Source of the DNA: Heterobasidion occidentale
Lineage: Eukaryota > Basidiomycota > Agaricomycetes > Russulales > Bondarzewiaceae
Length of the DNA: 64,000 nt
Direction: 5' to 3'
NCBI GenBank assembly: GCA_039111635.1
Contig: JBCAQO010000002.1
Location: 248,001 to 312,000, forward strand
Under the pieces are notes generated by a model, which did no database searches, was not told where the DNA came from, and saw nothing but the letters and a program-made list of their open reading frames with translations. A program made the position numbers and the translations under genes. Shown piece by piece: positions 31,700 through 43,200 of the stretch (its first letter is position 1; every line of letters begins with the position of its first letter).

Positions 31700-32190
31700 G
31701 CGGAGTCCGCATGCGCGTTTGAGCAGTCTGTGGGCCCAGGGCGGCGCGTGAACGGAGCGCGTGTGCGCGTGTGTGAGCGGTCTGTCATCGGCGGGTGGGA
31801 GCACGTGTGTGTGCGCGCGTGTGGGCGGTGCGGGCGGGTGATGGATGGTGCGTGAGCAGCGGGCGTGCGCGCGCAAATGGGCGGTGTGGGCGGGCGGCGA
31901 GCGTGCGTGCACGGTGGGTAGTGCGTAAACGGCGGGCGTGCGTGGGAGGCCGGCATGCGCGCGTGAGCGGTGAATGGGCGGCGGGCGGTGCATGGACGGT
32001 GCACATGCGCACGTGTGCGAGCAGTCTGCGGGCGGCGGGCGGGAGCGCGTGAGTGTGTGCATGTGTGTGCGCATGCGTGGATGGGCGTTGGGCGTACACG
32101 GATGGGCGGTGCGCGTGTGAGTGGGCGGTGTGGGCGGGTTGTGCGTGGTTGGTTGTGCGTGGTTGGTGGTTGTGCGACCTTGCTCGAGTA
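31700..32190 (+). repeat. GC-rich low-complexity tract
   Basis: Degenerate 'gcgtgtgggcggtgcgggcg' units for nearly 500 bp, rich in alternating GT/GC and GGGCGG. Open frames on either strand here are artefacts of composition. Confidence 0.85.
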
Positions 32191-32485
32191 GCGAGAGCGT
32201 AGTGGAAGCGGATGTCATCGCCGATGGCGATGACATGACAACTCGAGTCACCACGACAGAAAGACCGGGCCTTGGATGAGCCCTTTAATCACTCGGTTTC
32301 TGACTGGACACTAGCTACTTACGCCGCCACTGGCATTTTGCTGCGCGGGATATAAATATTTGATTTTTTTTTTGACTCGAGTCACATGTCACATATTTGC
32401 TTGGTCAGCCCCGTGTCGCTTAGCGTCGTAATACATCTGCCAGCAGTCTTGCTTTTGATACGTCCCGACCAGATCCCTCTTGCAT

Positions 32486-32555
32486 GGGAATGTCTGATAG
32501 CTGGAACATCAGGCTATTGGCCAGGCTATTAGCCCATAGCCCAGGGCCAATAGCC
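32486..32555 (-). repeat. Inverted repeat, right copy
   Basis: Reverse-complement partner of 19947-20014. Together they bracket 12.6 kb that includes the PGI/KDM5 chimera, a P4-ATPase piece and the FunK1 gene. Confidence 0.75.
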
Positions 32556-32730
32556 TCACACGTTTAACTTTCTGTTTAACTTGTGTTTAACCTGTGGGCT
32601 AGTAGTCTTGCTGAAGTTAATCAAGTAGCCCCAGCCTGTTCCGATCATCTTTCTTGACATATATAAACTCCATGAGTTTGGAAGAACACGTACACATCCC
32701 CCTTCACTCACAGCTGTGCCGCAAGTGGCC

Positions 32731-34850
32731 ATGTCCCTTATCCACCTCACCAGGATCCTCTAGTCAAATCCCGACGTTGTCAAGTCTCTTACCACGCAAC
32801 AACTCCTCGACTTTATTGGCATCCTTCGACATCTCAGAGAGAAGCTATCTTGGAGTCAAGGATCAAGTGCCGATGGGCCGCCCATAGCACTTCTGGCCAA
32901 TGTACAAGGATTCATCACGATAGCGCTTGATATTGGTATTGCTAAGTCTTCAAAATTCACTATCTTTCAAGCTTGGAGTACTCTGTGCGAGCTCATTTGG
33001 TCGCTTCCTGTGATCACAGACCCTTTGCAGGATGCACGGCTAGCTGATTTGTTTGTGCTCCATGGCATGACATCAAAAGTTGGTATGTTACTATCTTGTT
33101 CTGTTTGTGCTAAGTTTGCTGATCAAATGTAGGCTTCTACGAGCTGTTTCTGCCAACACAGGTATGCCTAGATCCATGGTGTGCAGTTACTAAGCGGAAT
33201 AATGGTACCGTTACACGACCACGCGAACGTGACACTCTTTACTCGAGACATGGGGCCTATTCCAACACAATTGTGGTCTGCACACTGCCGTCGTAAGTTA
33301 TCATAGATCTCTGCAAGAAGGTTTGCTTATGTCTGACATGGTTCAGAGTGTGGCACTCGATACTACAACAACTACTACGTATGCGGACAGGAGCGCCGTA
33401 TGTACTATGCAGGTGTTCCACGATGTCTACAGGTCACGACCCATGTATATATGGAGACCGCTCTCTGTGAATGATTCTCCAACAACATGGCATGTGCGTG
33501 GTGAGTGAATTGGATCCTTCGGAGGCCCGTGTCCCCACCGCAATTAAATTTCCTATAGGGTGTTGGCAACAAACAATGCGGAAATCTACAATCTTGAGCA
33601 CGAAGCCAAGTTGCAGATCTGGACGGTGTGGCCAGCACCGTCACAGTTGACAACGGAACTAGTATGGGATGGGTTTTTCCTTAATGCGCTTTTGCAAGAA
33701 TACAAGGAACATCATCAAATCCTAGAACTGATTGAGGGTGGAAGTGATTGGCTCAACCCTGCACTTGAGCGGCACAACATAGCAATGGTTGGACCAGGAC
33801 AAGAAATGTGGAATCATGCTTGTGACCTGTGCTGTTCAATTGAGAAACGTGGAGGCGAAGAAAGTGAGTGCTTCATTGCATTGTTGGTTCATGATTGAAT
33901 TCAAAATGGTCTGAATTAGAAGCTCTGCGTGCTGTTGTAACTGATGGCGTGACCATTGGGCATCCATGTTGTGGTGTCCACGACTGTCAAGGTGACCTTC
34001 CGACTCAGCAAAAAAGATTCTGTGTACAGCATGAGTTCAAGGACCATGTCTGCTGTGTAACTATATGCTAAGCACCTGTCGAGCCCAGATATCAGACTTG
34101 TACAGAGCCGGGGCATCATGCATATGAGACGCGTGGGGTAGAGCAGCATACAGCCATGTTCCAGTTACGACGGCGTCTTGAGCACATCAGGGCATTACAG
34201 ACAGATGACTCGCTTTCGAGTAGTGATACTGAGACGAGTCTTCCTGATCTAAACACCGCTGAGCTTGTTGACATGGAAGAGGATGAGGGAAAGAATGAGG
34301 AGGGAAATATCAGGCCACGCACACGTTTTGGTCACCGCCGCACTCACAACAAGCAGCTCTGTGTTGCGACTTGTGGGATCATACTCGGACGTGCAACTTT
34401 CTATGGGTCCGAGGGGCCTAATGGTGTGCGCGTAAGTTGCTTCTTTGAGTCCTATGCATATATGGATGTTCCAATCTGTTCATATACTGCAGATCTTCCT
34501 TCGGACACTCTTTCCCACACCACGATCACTTCCAAGCTTCATTTTCTATGACAACAACTGCCATCTCAAGAAAGTTGTTGATGCGGTCAGGGACCTTTAT
34601 TCAAGCATTGCGGACTCCTGGTCGATGTTTTCCACATGAAAAGCAAACACAAAGAATCTGACGAGTTTTGTGGTTGGCATTGCAACCCTGCGCTCTTTCC
34701 AGATTTGATTGTCAATGGTAAATGGAGGTTTAACTCATCAGCTGCAGAAATGGTTAACGCATGGGTGGGGGGATTTCAGTCCATCGTACGAGAGATGCGT
34801 AGGGAGTGATACAATTTGTTTTTGGATGAGATGATCAAGAGGCAGAATCG
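32731..34850 (+). pseudogene. KDZ transposase with CxC5/CxC6 cysteine clusters, decayed
   Basis: Kyakuja-Dileera-Zisupton family DNA transposase. In order: an N-terminal helical part (TTQQLLDFIGILRHLREKLS), a CxC5-type cluster (LDPWCAV, then QERRMYYAGVPRCLQVTTHV), a helical part (TELVWDGFFLNALLQEYKEH), a CxC6-type cluster (VTDGVTIGHPCCGVHDCQGD, CTEPGHHAYE), and the core with IFYDNNCHLKK, HKESDEFCGWHCNPALFP and RFNSSAAEMVNAWVGGFQS. Introns include 33083-33132 and 33293-33346 and one before the core. Disruptions: TAG 32761-32763, a one-base shift at the third exon, TGA after ALCE (about 33470), a stop after VTIC, and TGA in REMRRE-YNLFLDEM (about 34808). KDZ elements co-occur with TET/JBP oxygenases in mushrooms; no such oxygenase was seen here. 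Confidence 0.85.
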
Positions 34851-35642
34851 TATGACTGTTTCCTCATTGCAAAAACACCGTTACATTCCCTACCAGATAC
34901 CTCGCACCGAGATACATCAATGGACATTCTATTCTGGGTTCTCATATGTGTTTTGACAATACAAAGGCTGCAGACACTTCGGCTGCAGTTACATTCCAAA
35001 CAGCAGAAACCCAAGCTCTGTAAGTGCTTTGTAGTGCCTGACCACATGTCATTGTCATCCTCTTTGAACCCAAGGAATGGCCGGCCCACCGCGAATCATG
35101 GCGGTGTCAATCTATGCGTGTATCACGAACAGCCATCTCCTTTTCCCAGCTATTAACCCAGAAACACCATGGACCCGTTGTCAAACGGAAGACACTGACA
35201 ACTTACAGGAAGGACTTATAGAAGTTCAGACAATCCTGCGATAACTAGGGGTATCTACCATGTCCGAATTGCATAGAATTGATGAAGGGTACGTCTCTCT
35301 TTCTGTCCACAGGTGAAAAGCTCTGAATCCTACTAGTCAGCATGCTGACGGACATCATTCGAGACATGGTTGACATCTGCCCGCCATCTCTACTTTTCTC
35401 ACACGCTGCTGCTTGTTTGCCATCTCACATGCCAATCAATACATGCAATGCTTTTGCTGGCTCTTTCTACGATACCAGTATGCATTCCGAGCGACCGCGC
35501 AGCCGTGAACAGGTGAGATACATACATTTGGATAAAAGTAGAGGGCGTCAACAAAAGGGAAAGTGTCCTATCAAGACAAACAAGCAAGAGAATGAGACCA
35601 AACTGAGAGCGTGATTTTTATGATGTTTTTGAGAGCCCCACC
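34851..35642 (+). other. Downstream part of KDZ relic, no clear gene
   Basis: Residual frames (for example TEIHQWTFYSGFSYVF just after 34900) suggest the KDZ copy continues in damaged form. From about 35160 to element B no gene is supported. Confidence 0.35.
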
Positions 35643-36242
35643 TGTTACAAACTGCTTGTTTGATAACCCAAGAGTAACAGGTTCTTCCCTAGGTCGCACA
35701 ATGGACTGAGTGGTGGACAAAGTCTCGACTGTATCAGGCAATAATACAGGAAGAAATAATGATTCCACTGTAGGAAGACAGTGGGGAACGAAGGTTCTGT
35801 ATGTGAGGATACAGAAAGAACAAGGAGAATAGACTGAAAATCTTCAGCCTATTCTATGGGCATTATATACTGTATAGGGTATAGGGTAAGAGTCCGTGTG
35901 CTTCTCCGGGTACCCATCCCAGGAGAGCTGTGGTCGCCGTCTCTCTCAGCCGGTGCCTACTCTTGTACTTCTCCAGTCGCACCAATCCATCCTGGTACGA
36001 CGAGGTGCTTACCCATAAGCCCTAAGCCCATGGCATGTGAATGCCTGTCTTATTAATCTACTGTACCCATGACCCTTCCCATATACCCTCTACCGATGTC
36101 TTGAAGAACCATTGGTCCAGTCGGACCATAAGGACATGCCGAATACCTTGGTGTACGCTCCGTAGTGGAGCCGCCTAGCATGTGATGCTTGAACCATCGG
36201 ATAGACCAGCCCCGACGGGCTCTGATTGGTCAAGTCATAACA
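35643..36242 (-). repeat. Element B 3' LTR
   Basis: 600 bp, TGTTACAAACTG to GTCATAACA as read on the plus strand. Leader stems: CCACTG/CAGTGG with loop taggaaga (35765-35784), and a TCTGTAT/ATACAGA stem with a different loop (35796-35815). Confidence 0.9.
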
Positions 36243-36245
36243 TTA

Positions 36246-36256
36246 CCCCCTTTCTA
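36246..36256 (-). promoter_or_regulatory. Element B polypurine tract
   Basis: 'ccccctttcta' on the plus strand, i.e. a purine run directly before the 3' LTR in element orientation. Confidence 0.75.
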
Positions 36257-36259
36257 GGT

Positions 36260-38790
36260 CCCAACTCCTGAGGGGACTACTCGCCTCCGCGAGCCTCATC
36301 GTCTTTCCATCAGCAATTTGTTTCTTGACCCAATAAGATCAGATGTGACTTCTGGTGTGACTTTGTTTTCCGGGGCGAAGACCGACCTACATTGTTTACA
36401 ACGCCTAGGAGTTTTCCATCTCCGTTGAGCTGTTTGATACGAATATCAGCAATATCGCCACAATATTGCGTCTTCTCCCGATGTTTTCCTTCATCGGTAC
36501 GTTTTGATGCGAGGCAGTTCCTTGAGTCAAAAGGCAACCCCTCGAAGCAGGACTCCCTGCTTGTGTTTGTTAAGCCAGTGCCAGCTCTGGCTGTGTTGAA
36601 GAAAGTGCTGATGCAAATGATTTTATGGATGAGTTAGAAACTCGTCTGTGGATGGGTGTGTGTCGTTCTTCTTCAGAATGCCGAAGGCCATGCTTCAGTG
36701 TTTCCAGGATAGATCTTCATCTCCGTGATCTCCGGTATCGAGGGGGACTCCAGGTGTGTGGGTTGATCGCTTTACTAAGGCTTAGGCCCACCAACCTATC
36801 AAGAGTAGACAGCTCCTGACTTGTTTTGAGTCCGGCAAGACCCCTTTGAAGATCCCTAACTCTGTCAGCCCCATATGGTGGCCCGTCCTGGTTAGAGATT
36901 GGTGTTCGTCCAGAGTTTGTTTGTCACATGGGAGCAAGCATGCAGCCGCGCTCCGCGTATTGAACACGAGGTAAGGATTTTGAAGAATAGACTTTGAACC
37001 CCATGGCTTCTTGAGTAAACCATGGTATCCACCTTGACGGTAATTATTTGGGGTCAGCGTAAGGTATGTCCTGGTATTTTAATGTTGTGCCGGACGTCCG
37101 TAGTTTTGCGTCTTTGCAGACGTCCTCTAGTTTATCCTTAAGTCTTCGCGGACTGAGGCTAGTTTATACATAAGTCGTTGCGGACTGCCCTGCTAGTTTA
37201 TGCCAAGGTTGTTGCGGACCTGCCTTGCTAGTTTATGCCAAGGTCGTTGCGGACCTATCCATCTTCCAACGTACGAGTACCTGTAAACAAGATAGAAGAC
37301 CTTTTCTGCGCGCCAGAACATTCATTGGTGATGCGCATAGAGCCCTAGACCAAGTACATCCGTCTTGACAGGGTTCCCATTGAGGAAGGATGGTGACGGT
37401 TTATACTATATCAAACCGGATAACTTATAGAGTTGCCAGAATAGACGTTGGAGCCTATTTTGACACAACTCACATGGCCCTGTAATTGAAGGGCAGCTCA
37501 GTTTATCGTCATGAAGGACGGCAACTAGTTTATAGTCATTGCAGACGTCCACTATCGCCTGGCTTGAACCCCCCGAGCCTCGATAGATTTAATCCTCCGG
37601 GGTGAGGGTAGTTTCAGGTCATTTTGGACTAGTTGGTGGCTAAGGTCGTAGCCATCAACCACATCTCCTATGCGTGAAGGAGTAATTAGTTTATCGTCAT
37701 TGCGGACTAGATCAACATCGCGGGGTCACCAATGATGTCAATCGACATCTCCTATGCTGAAAGGAGCGGTAGTTTAACGTCTTTGCAGACGTTGGCCCTG
37801 TAAAGGAAAGGGCAATCCCAGTTTACCGTCATGGAGGACGTCCTAAACCTGAGGCACAATCCCAGTTGCCTCTTGACTAGCCCTTAAAGCGGAATCCTTG
37901 CTTCTGACCTCAAGGGTAGAATAGGCGCTCCATGGAGTAGTTGTAGTCCTGTCGGATGGCTGAGAACCCGCTCCATGTCCCCAAACCCCTCACACAGAAT
38001 TGAACTGTGTCGACCCCATATTCTTTTACCGTAAGGCGTATGGAATATGGAAGCACCTTGACCTAGTCGGCAGGGTTCTGCAATGGTGGAGGCCCTCCCT
38101 TCCACCATCTGCCAGAATGCAACCACGCTCCGATGGTCCTTGGTAGCTTTAACGTTGTTCCGGACGGTAACTAGTTTATAGTCATTGCGGACCAAGCCTT
38201 TCGTAGTTTTACATTGTTGCGGATGTAATTTGTCCTATTTGGTTACTTAGTGGAGTGCGGCCACTAGTCACCGGCATCGCAGATAGGGCCCCCTAATGCG
38301 GAAACGGCCCTGTAAAACTGGAGATCCAAAGTGGGACGTCCAAGACACCTGTCAGACCTTGACAGCGAGGTAGGGTCCACCGTTCCCCAACGATGAACAT
38401 GCAACACAATTTCCCACCAATATTCTTGCATCATCATAGCCCTTTGGTCGTGCCACACGATCGAAGAGCCGGCATATCAGTACCAGTTATTTGTTGAATC
38501 CAAGGACCTCCTAATGCGGAAAGGGTCCTGTAAAACTGGGGATCCAAGTGGGACGCCCGATTCGCTTGTCAGAATACCTCTTGGCAACGAGAGTGTGAGA
38601 TGCTTGTCCTTCCAGAGTGGAGGGTTGAAACGCGCATGGCCAGGTACTTCCCCTGCCTTCTTATCTTTTCACAGTTTAACATCATGCAGGACGTTAAACT
38701 TTGGTGTCCTGTGCGTGAAACCGGTACCTGTGGTGCGGAGGGTCCTTTCCTCTCTGTCACCTTCTGAGACAAGGGGTTCCTTAACTCCCT
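36260..38790 (-). other. Element B 3' untranslated region
   Basis: About 2.5 kb without a gene. It holds 12 or more copies of a motif near TAGTTTATNGTCATTGCGGAC (plus-strand reading), concentrated at 37085-37260, 37500-37830 and 38150-38230, the tRNA-like block at 37985-38085, and a duplicated segment ('cctgtaaaactgg.gatcca' near 38310 and 38530). Confidence 0.7.
37985..38085 (-). ncRNA. tRNA-like structured segment in element B
   Basis: T-arm-like hairpin CACAG-TTCAATT-CTGTG (37993-38009), the same 8-bp CCATATTC/GAATATGG stem and the D-arm-like sequence as in element A. In the T-stem one pair changed from G-C (element A) to A-T (here), keeping the pairing. Confidence 0.55.
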
Positions 38791-38793
38791 TGT

Positions 38794-40173
38794 CTAATAT
38801 CCTCCGCCGATGTCCCCGAAATCTCCGTATCCCTCGTCAGGTCGGTAATATGGGTCGGCGTCGTCGTAGTTCCCATTATCGATCTCATTCCATGCGTCTA
38901 ATTCAGCTCGAGTCCAGGCAGCAGTTCGCTGAGCTGGTCGCTGGCGGACTTGAGTTCGTCTGCCAAAGTGAGGATGCGTTCCCTCAGTTTGATTACCTCG
39001 AGGACGGTTTGGAGCCGGCAAATCTCCTGGTCGAGTTCTTCCAGGAGTTTCTTGCCCAGGTCGGGGTGCCACCCTTGTCCTTGGATTTCCTCGTCTCTCG
39101 TTTCTCCTGTACCTTGGAGGATACTCCTCATTGCTGCCTCCGGCGTCCTGCCCAGTGGATTGTCCTGTCGATATGGGAGGAAGGGTCTCTCTATCTCGTC
39201 GTGCCTGTCGCTGTACCGTAGTCCAGACATATTCTGTCTGGACAGCTGCGTCTCGACTGGTTGGCGCTGACATGGTTCTGCTGACCTCGTCGTCCTCTGG
39301 TTGGACGCGGAATGGGTCAATCCGAACGGGCTGGGGGTGAGGAGAGAGTACTGGATCTGCGCTTGAGATGAGGGCAGGTAAGAGCTCCAGGTTGATGAAG
39401 GAGGAGAATTTGTCGGGATGGATGAGTAGGGCATACGCCCCATTATTCCCTCTGGCATACCAGGAGGCTGCTCGATGATCGTCAGCATAGGCCAAAAGCC
39501 TGACCTGATCGCTTGCGTCTGCGAGGCGCCTGGGAACGTCACTGTTCTCGCTCCCGGGTTGCCCTGTGAAATAATTAGCGAGCCTCTGTAAGGCTAACGC
39601 TGTGGCCATCTGTATTACCGCCGAGATTGTGGTGCGCTGGAGCCGCGCATCCCCTAATCCTTCCAGTTCTCGGGGGTGCAGATCTCCACCACCGACAGGG
39701 GGTCCTCTGGTCCTGGCAGCCGATGCACTAGTTGCTGCTGATTCACGTATACCTGTCTCAGTAGCTGTAGACGTTGCCAAATTTGCATGGTTTCTTTGTC
39801 CTCTGCTACTTCTCGTCTCCGGTCTTGCGTCTCCTTGAGCCAACGTTGTCGTCGGTTGCGGAGGCGTTGGCGGAGAAGGTCTTCCTTCTTCTTGACGTCT
39901 CTCATTGTGCTCATCATGAGTTCCCTCCATCCGAGATGAGGCTCGTAGTTCCGCTCGATCTTCAGCGGCGAGCGTGGGGAGACAGGTGGAGACTGGTATG
40001 GAAACTCCCTCTGAAGACGCTGGGTGGCTGCCTTGGCTAGGTCGTCCAGTGTCGGGGTTGGCCATGGCCAAAATGATGTCTGGTGAGGGGTTCCTTGATG
40101 GTGAAGAGGTAGTTCCTTCATAGATGAGCATAGCGCGTCCTGGGGAGTAATCAAGAGAGGAGTGGTCGGACAT
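38794..40173 (-). CDS. Element B downstream ORF, frame 1 (459 aa)
   Basis: Homologue of the element A 459-aa ORF, same length, no stops despite the stops in pol. Same layout: Ser/Pro-rich N-terminus, folded middle (QRLANYFTGQPGSENSDVPR), acidic Tyr/Gly-rich C-terminus. Confidence 0.6.
   Translation of the reverse strand: MSDHSSLDYSPGRAMLIYEGTTSSPSRNPSPDIILAMANPDTGRPSQGSHPASSEGVSIPVSTCLPTLAAEDRAELRASSRMEGTHDEHNERRQEEGRPSPPTPPQPTTTLAQGDARPETRSSRGQRNHANLATSTATETGIRESAATSASAARTRGPPVGGGDLHPRELEGLGDARLQRTTISAVIQMATALALQRLANYFTGQPGSENSDVPRRLADASDQVRLLAYADDHRAASWYARGNNGAYALLIHPDKFSSFINLELLPALISSADPVLSPHPQPVRIDPFRVQPEDDEVSRTMSAPTSRDAAVQTEYVWTTVQRQARRDRETLPPISTGQSTGQDAGGSNEEYPPRYRRNERRGNPRTRVAPRPGQETPGRTRPGDLPAPNRPRGNQTEGTHPHFGRRTQVRQRPAQRTAAWTRAELDAWNEIDNGNYDDADPYYRPDEGYGDFGDIGGGY
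38898..39542 (-). CDS. Element B overlapping ORF, frame 2, 3' part
   Basis: 214 aa, identical in length to the element A counterpart. The C-terminal coiled coil (LEELDQEICRLQTVLEVIK) is kept. Confidence 0.45.
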   Translation of the reverse strand: MTFPGASQTQAIRSGFWPMLTIIEQPPGMPEGIMGRMPYSSIPTNSPPSSTWSSYLPSSQAQIQYSLLTPSPFGLTHSASNQRTTRSAEPCQRQPVETQLSRQNMSGLRYSDRHDEIERPFLPYRQDNPLGRTPEAAMRSILQGTGETRDEEIQGQGWHPDLGKKLLEELDQEICRLQTVLEVIKLRERILTLADELKSASDQLSELLPGLELN

Positions 40174-40238
40174 GTGCTTAGGGAGGATATCCTTGCTTTT
40201 GATAAAGGGAGGTCACTCCTCTTTATATATCCCTTCAC
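39654..40238 (-). CDS. Element B overlapping ORF, frame 2, 5' part
   Basis: 194-codon open frame in the same register as 38898-39542, with the charged coiled-coil region (MRDVKKKEDLLRQRLRNRRQ) conserved with element A and the same end (ICTPENWKD). The first part may not be translated because the opening codon is GTG. Confidence 0.45.
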   Translation of the reverse strand: MKGYIKRSDLPLSKARISSLSTCPTTPLLITPQDALCSSMKELPLHHQGTPHQTSFWPWPTPTLDDLAKAATQRLQREFPYQSPPVSPRSPLKIERNYEPHLGWRELMMSTMRDVKKKEDLLRQRLRNRRQRWLKETQDRRREVAEDKETMQIWQRLQLLRQVYVNQQQLVHRLPGPEDPLSVVEICTPENWKD

Positions 40239-43200
40239 AGCTTAATCGCCGCTGGTCGGGGTTTGTTGGAGTAGCTTTTGTGGAACTCACGAAGCGCCTC
40301 ATCGGCCGAATCTTTGAGGAGGGCAAAGGGTTCCCAAGTGTTATCCGCTTCGGAGTATCCGACCCACTTGACGAGATATTTGGTTCCTCGTCCCTGGCGC
40401 CTTGAATCTAGAATGGTCTCTACTTCGTAGTGTTCTTCTTCATTCAAGATTTCTGGTGCTGGTCTAGGAAAGTTTTCTCCGTGGGCCTTCGTCTCGTGAT
40501 ATTTGGTAAGCACGGAGGCATGAAATACCGGATGTATCTTCCATGTTTCAGGTATTTTCAGCCAATAAGCCAGGGGCCCAATTCTTTCAGTCACTTGGAA
40601 AGGACCATAACGCCTAGGTGCCAATTTGAACTTTGGATGAGTCGTCCGAATATGGGTTCCTTCCAACCAAACTTGGGTTCCTGTTTCCCACTGCGGAAGT
40701 TTCCAGTGTAGATCCCGGTCTTTGGCGTGCTGCGCCGCTATCTGTAGGCTGGCAGCTGCGTCTTCCTGGACTTCCTTGATTAACTGTAATCGTTCAGTTA
40801 CTGCGGGCACCTTGGTCTCCAACGCCGAGTCCACCGAATATGGTGGATTAAACCCATAGAGGACTTCAAACGGCGATTTTCCCATGGCGGAATGTCTTCG
40901 GGTGTTGTGAGAGAATTCTGCGAAGGGAATCAAGTCTACCCAGTTATCTTGATGGTAATTGCAGAATACCCGCAGGAATTGCTCGACCTCTTGATTAACC
41001 CGTTCGGTTTCTCCGTCTGTCTGGGGATGATAAGCCGTGCTGAGGGCCGGAGTGATTCCTAAACCCTTCCATAGTTCCCGCGTGAATTTTGCCGCAAACT
41101 GAGGGCCTCTGTCAGATACCACCTTGGTTGGTAGACCGTATCGTTTGAACACGTTATCCTGGAAGAGCGTCGTGGTTTCTACAGCCGTGATTGTCTTCTT
41201 GCACGGGGTTATGACTATTCCTTTGGACAGCCCCTGGTCCACTACCACATTTATCGAATCATATCCTCTACTTTCCGGGAGGTCTGTTACAAAGTCGGTG
41301 GAGATAAAACGCCAAGGGGCGTTCGTAGTTTCCAATGGGTGGATCAGAGGATGGGTCCTGTGGGGAAGGTTCTTGGTAGACTGGCAAACTGCGCATCCAT
41401 CTACATATTGATGGACAAACTTGGTCATGCTCGACCACCAGTAATGGCGTTGTACCAATTCCAAGGTTTTCGCTCGTCCTGGGTGTCCTGTAGCCATTGT
41501 GTCATGGTGTGCTTTGACAATTGTCTGCCGGAGGAGATCGTCTCTTGGGACACATATGTAGCCATCTCGTCTTGTAATACCGTCTTCGTGTGTCCATTTC
41601 CCTAGGAGACCTTTCATTGCTTTTGGTCCTTTGTCCAAGAGCTTCTTGAGGGAGACATCCACTAGCAAATCATGTTTGGAGCGCGAGTGTTGAATAAGAG
41701 AGAGGATGTCCGAGGATATGAGTTCTGTTGCCTTGACGTATATGCCTTCGCTAGAATCTACCACAGTTTCGCTGGACTTGGTGAACAGTCTGGAAGGGAG
41801 TAGAGTCTGTGCCTTGTTATCAGATTCCACCCCCTCACTAAGGTCTGGACACCTGGACAGAGCATCGGCATGGTTGGTCGTTCCAGCTTTATAACTGAGC
41901 TAGAAGTCAAATCTGGACAAAAACAGACTCCAGCGCGCTTGTCGCCTTGATAGGTCTCGCGCCGTCTGAAAGTGTTCCAGGTTCTTGTGGTCTGTCCAGA
42001 TCTCAAAGGGGTGTCTGGCGCCTTCGAGGTAGTGTTTCCAGTGCTCCAGCGCCTTAATGATTGCCAGGAGTTCACGATCATGTACGTCGTAATTCCTTTC
42101 GGGTGGTGAAAACGAACCCGAGAGGTATGCCACTGGGTGCCAGTTGTTATCAGGTCCTTCCTGTAAGAGGACTGCACCGTATGCGGAGAGGGAGGCGTCG
42201 GTGACAAGCCGGTATGGGCGCATCGGGTCGGGGTATATTAGGACGGGTTGACTGATGAAGGCTTTCTTTAATCGATCAAAAGCCTGTTGGCAACTCGTCA
42301 TCCAGTCCCATTTTGTGTCCTTCTTGGTGAGGTCATGCAGGGGTCGCACGATCAAGGAAAACTTGTCAATAAATTGCCGATAAAACTTCCCTAAACCTAA
42401 GAAGGATCGGATGTCTCGCACTGTGCGGGGGATGGGCCATTCCTGGATTGCTTCAATCTTTGAATCTTCCATGGCGACGTGGTCTTTTGAAATCGTGTAT
42501 CCCAAGTAGTTTAGCTTTTCCTTGTGGAACTTGCATTTCTCTGGTTTGAGATACAGATCATTGTCGCGTAGGATTTGGAGGACTCGGCGAACGATCACGA
42601 TGTGTTCTGCTGTGGTCCTTGTGAAGATGAGGATGTCATCCATGTATACCACAATTTTCCGGGCCAAGATGAGTTCTTGGAAGATCATGTTCATCATGGC
42701 CTGGAAGGTCCCTGGGGAATTGCACAGCCCAAAGAACATTACCGTGGGTTCGAAGAGTCCCAGGGGCGTTACAAACGCCGCCTTGGACTCGTCCCCTTCT
42801 TTGATGTGCACATTGTTATATCCCCACCAAACATCCAGTTTCGAGAATACTGTTGCCCCTCGAATAATATCCAAGAGTTCTTGGATCAGAGGTAGAGGGG
42901 TGACATCTCAAATGGTGTGTTCATTAAGGTGGCGATAGTCCTGTACTGGGCGTAGTTTTCCATCCTTCTTGTTTATGAAGAAGAAGGAGGCTGCGCTAGG
43001 TGCTGTTGACCGACGTATTGTCCCTCTAGAAAGGTGCTCCTTGACAAATTTTCCTAGCTCATCGTGTTTATCCGGGCTCAAGGGGAATATCCTTGGAGCT
43101 TGGGGTTTGAAAGATGGCTTGAGATTTATCGCGTGGTCCCAGATAGTATGTTTGGGGAGTTGTTGCGATCACCTCTCGCTGAAAATGTCGAGGTAGGAAT

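Noticed and set aside
31364..32254. 296-aa His/Pro-rich minus-strand protein
   Set aside because: It reads through the GC-rich simple repeat and antisense to a better exon; composition explains it.
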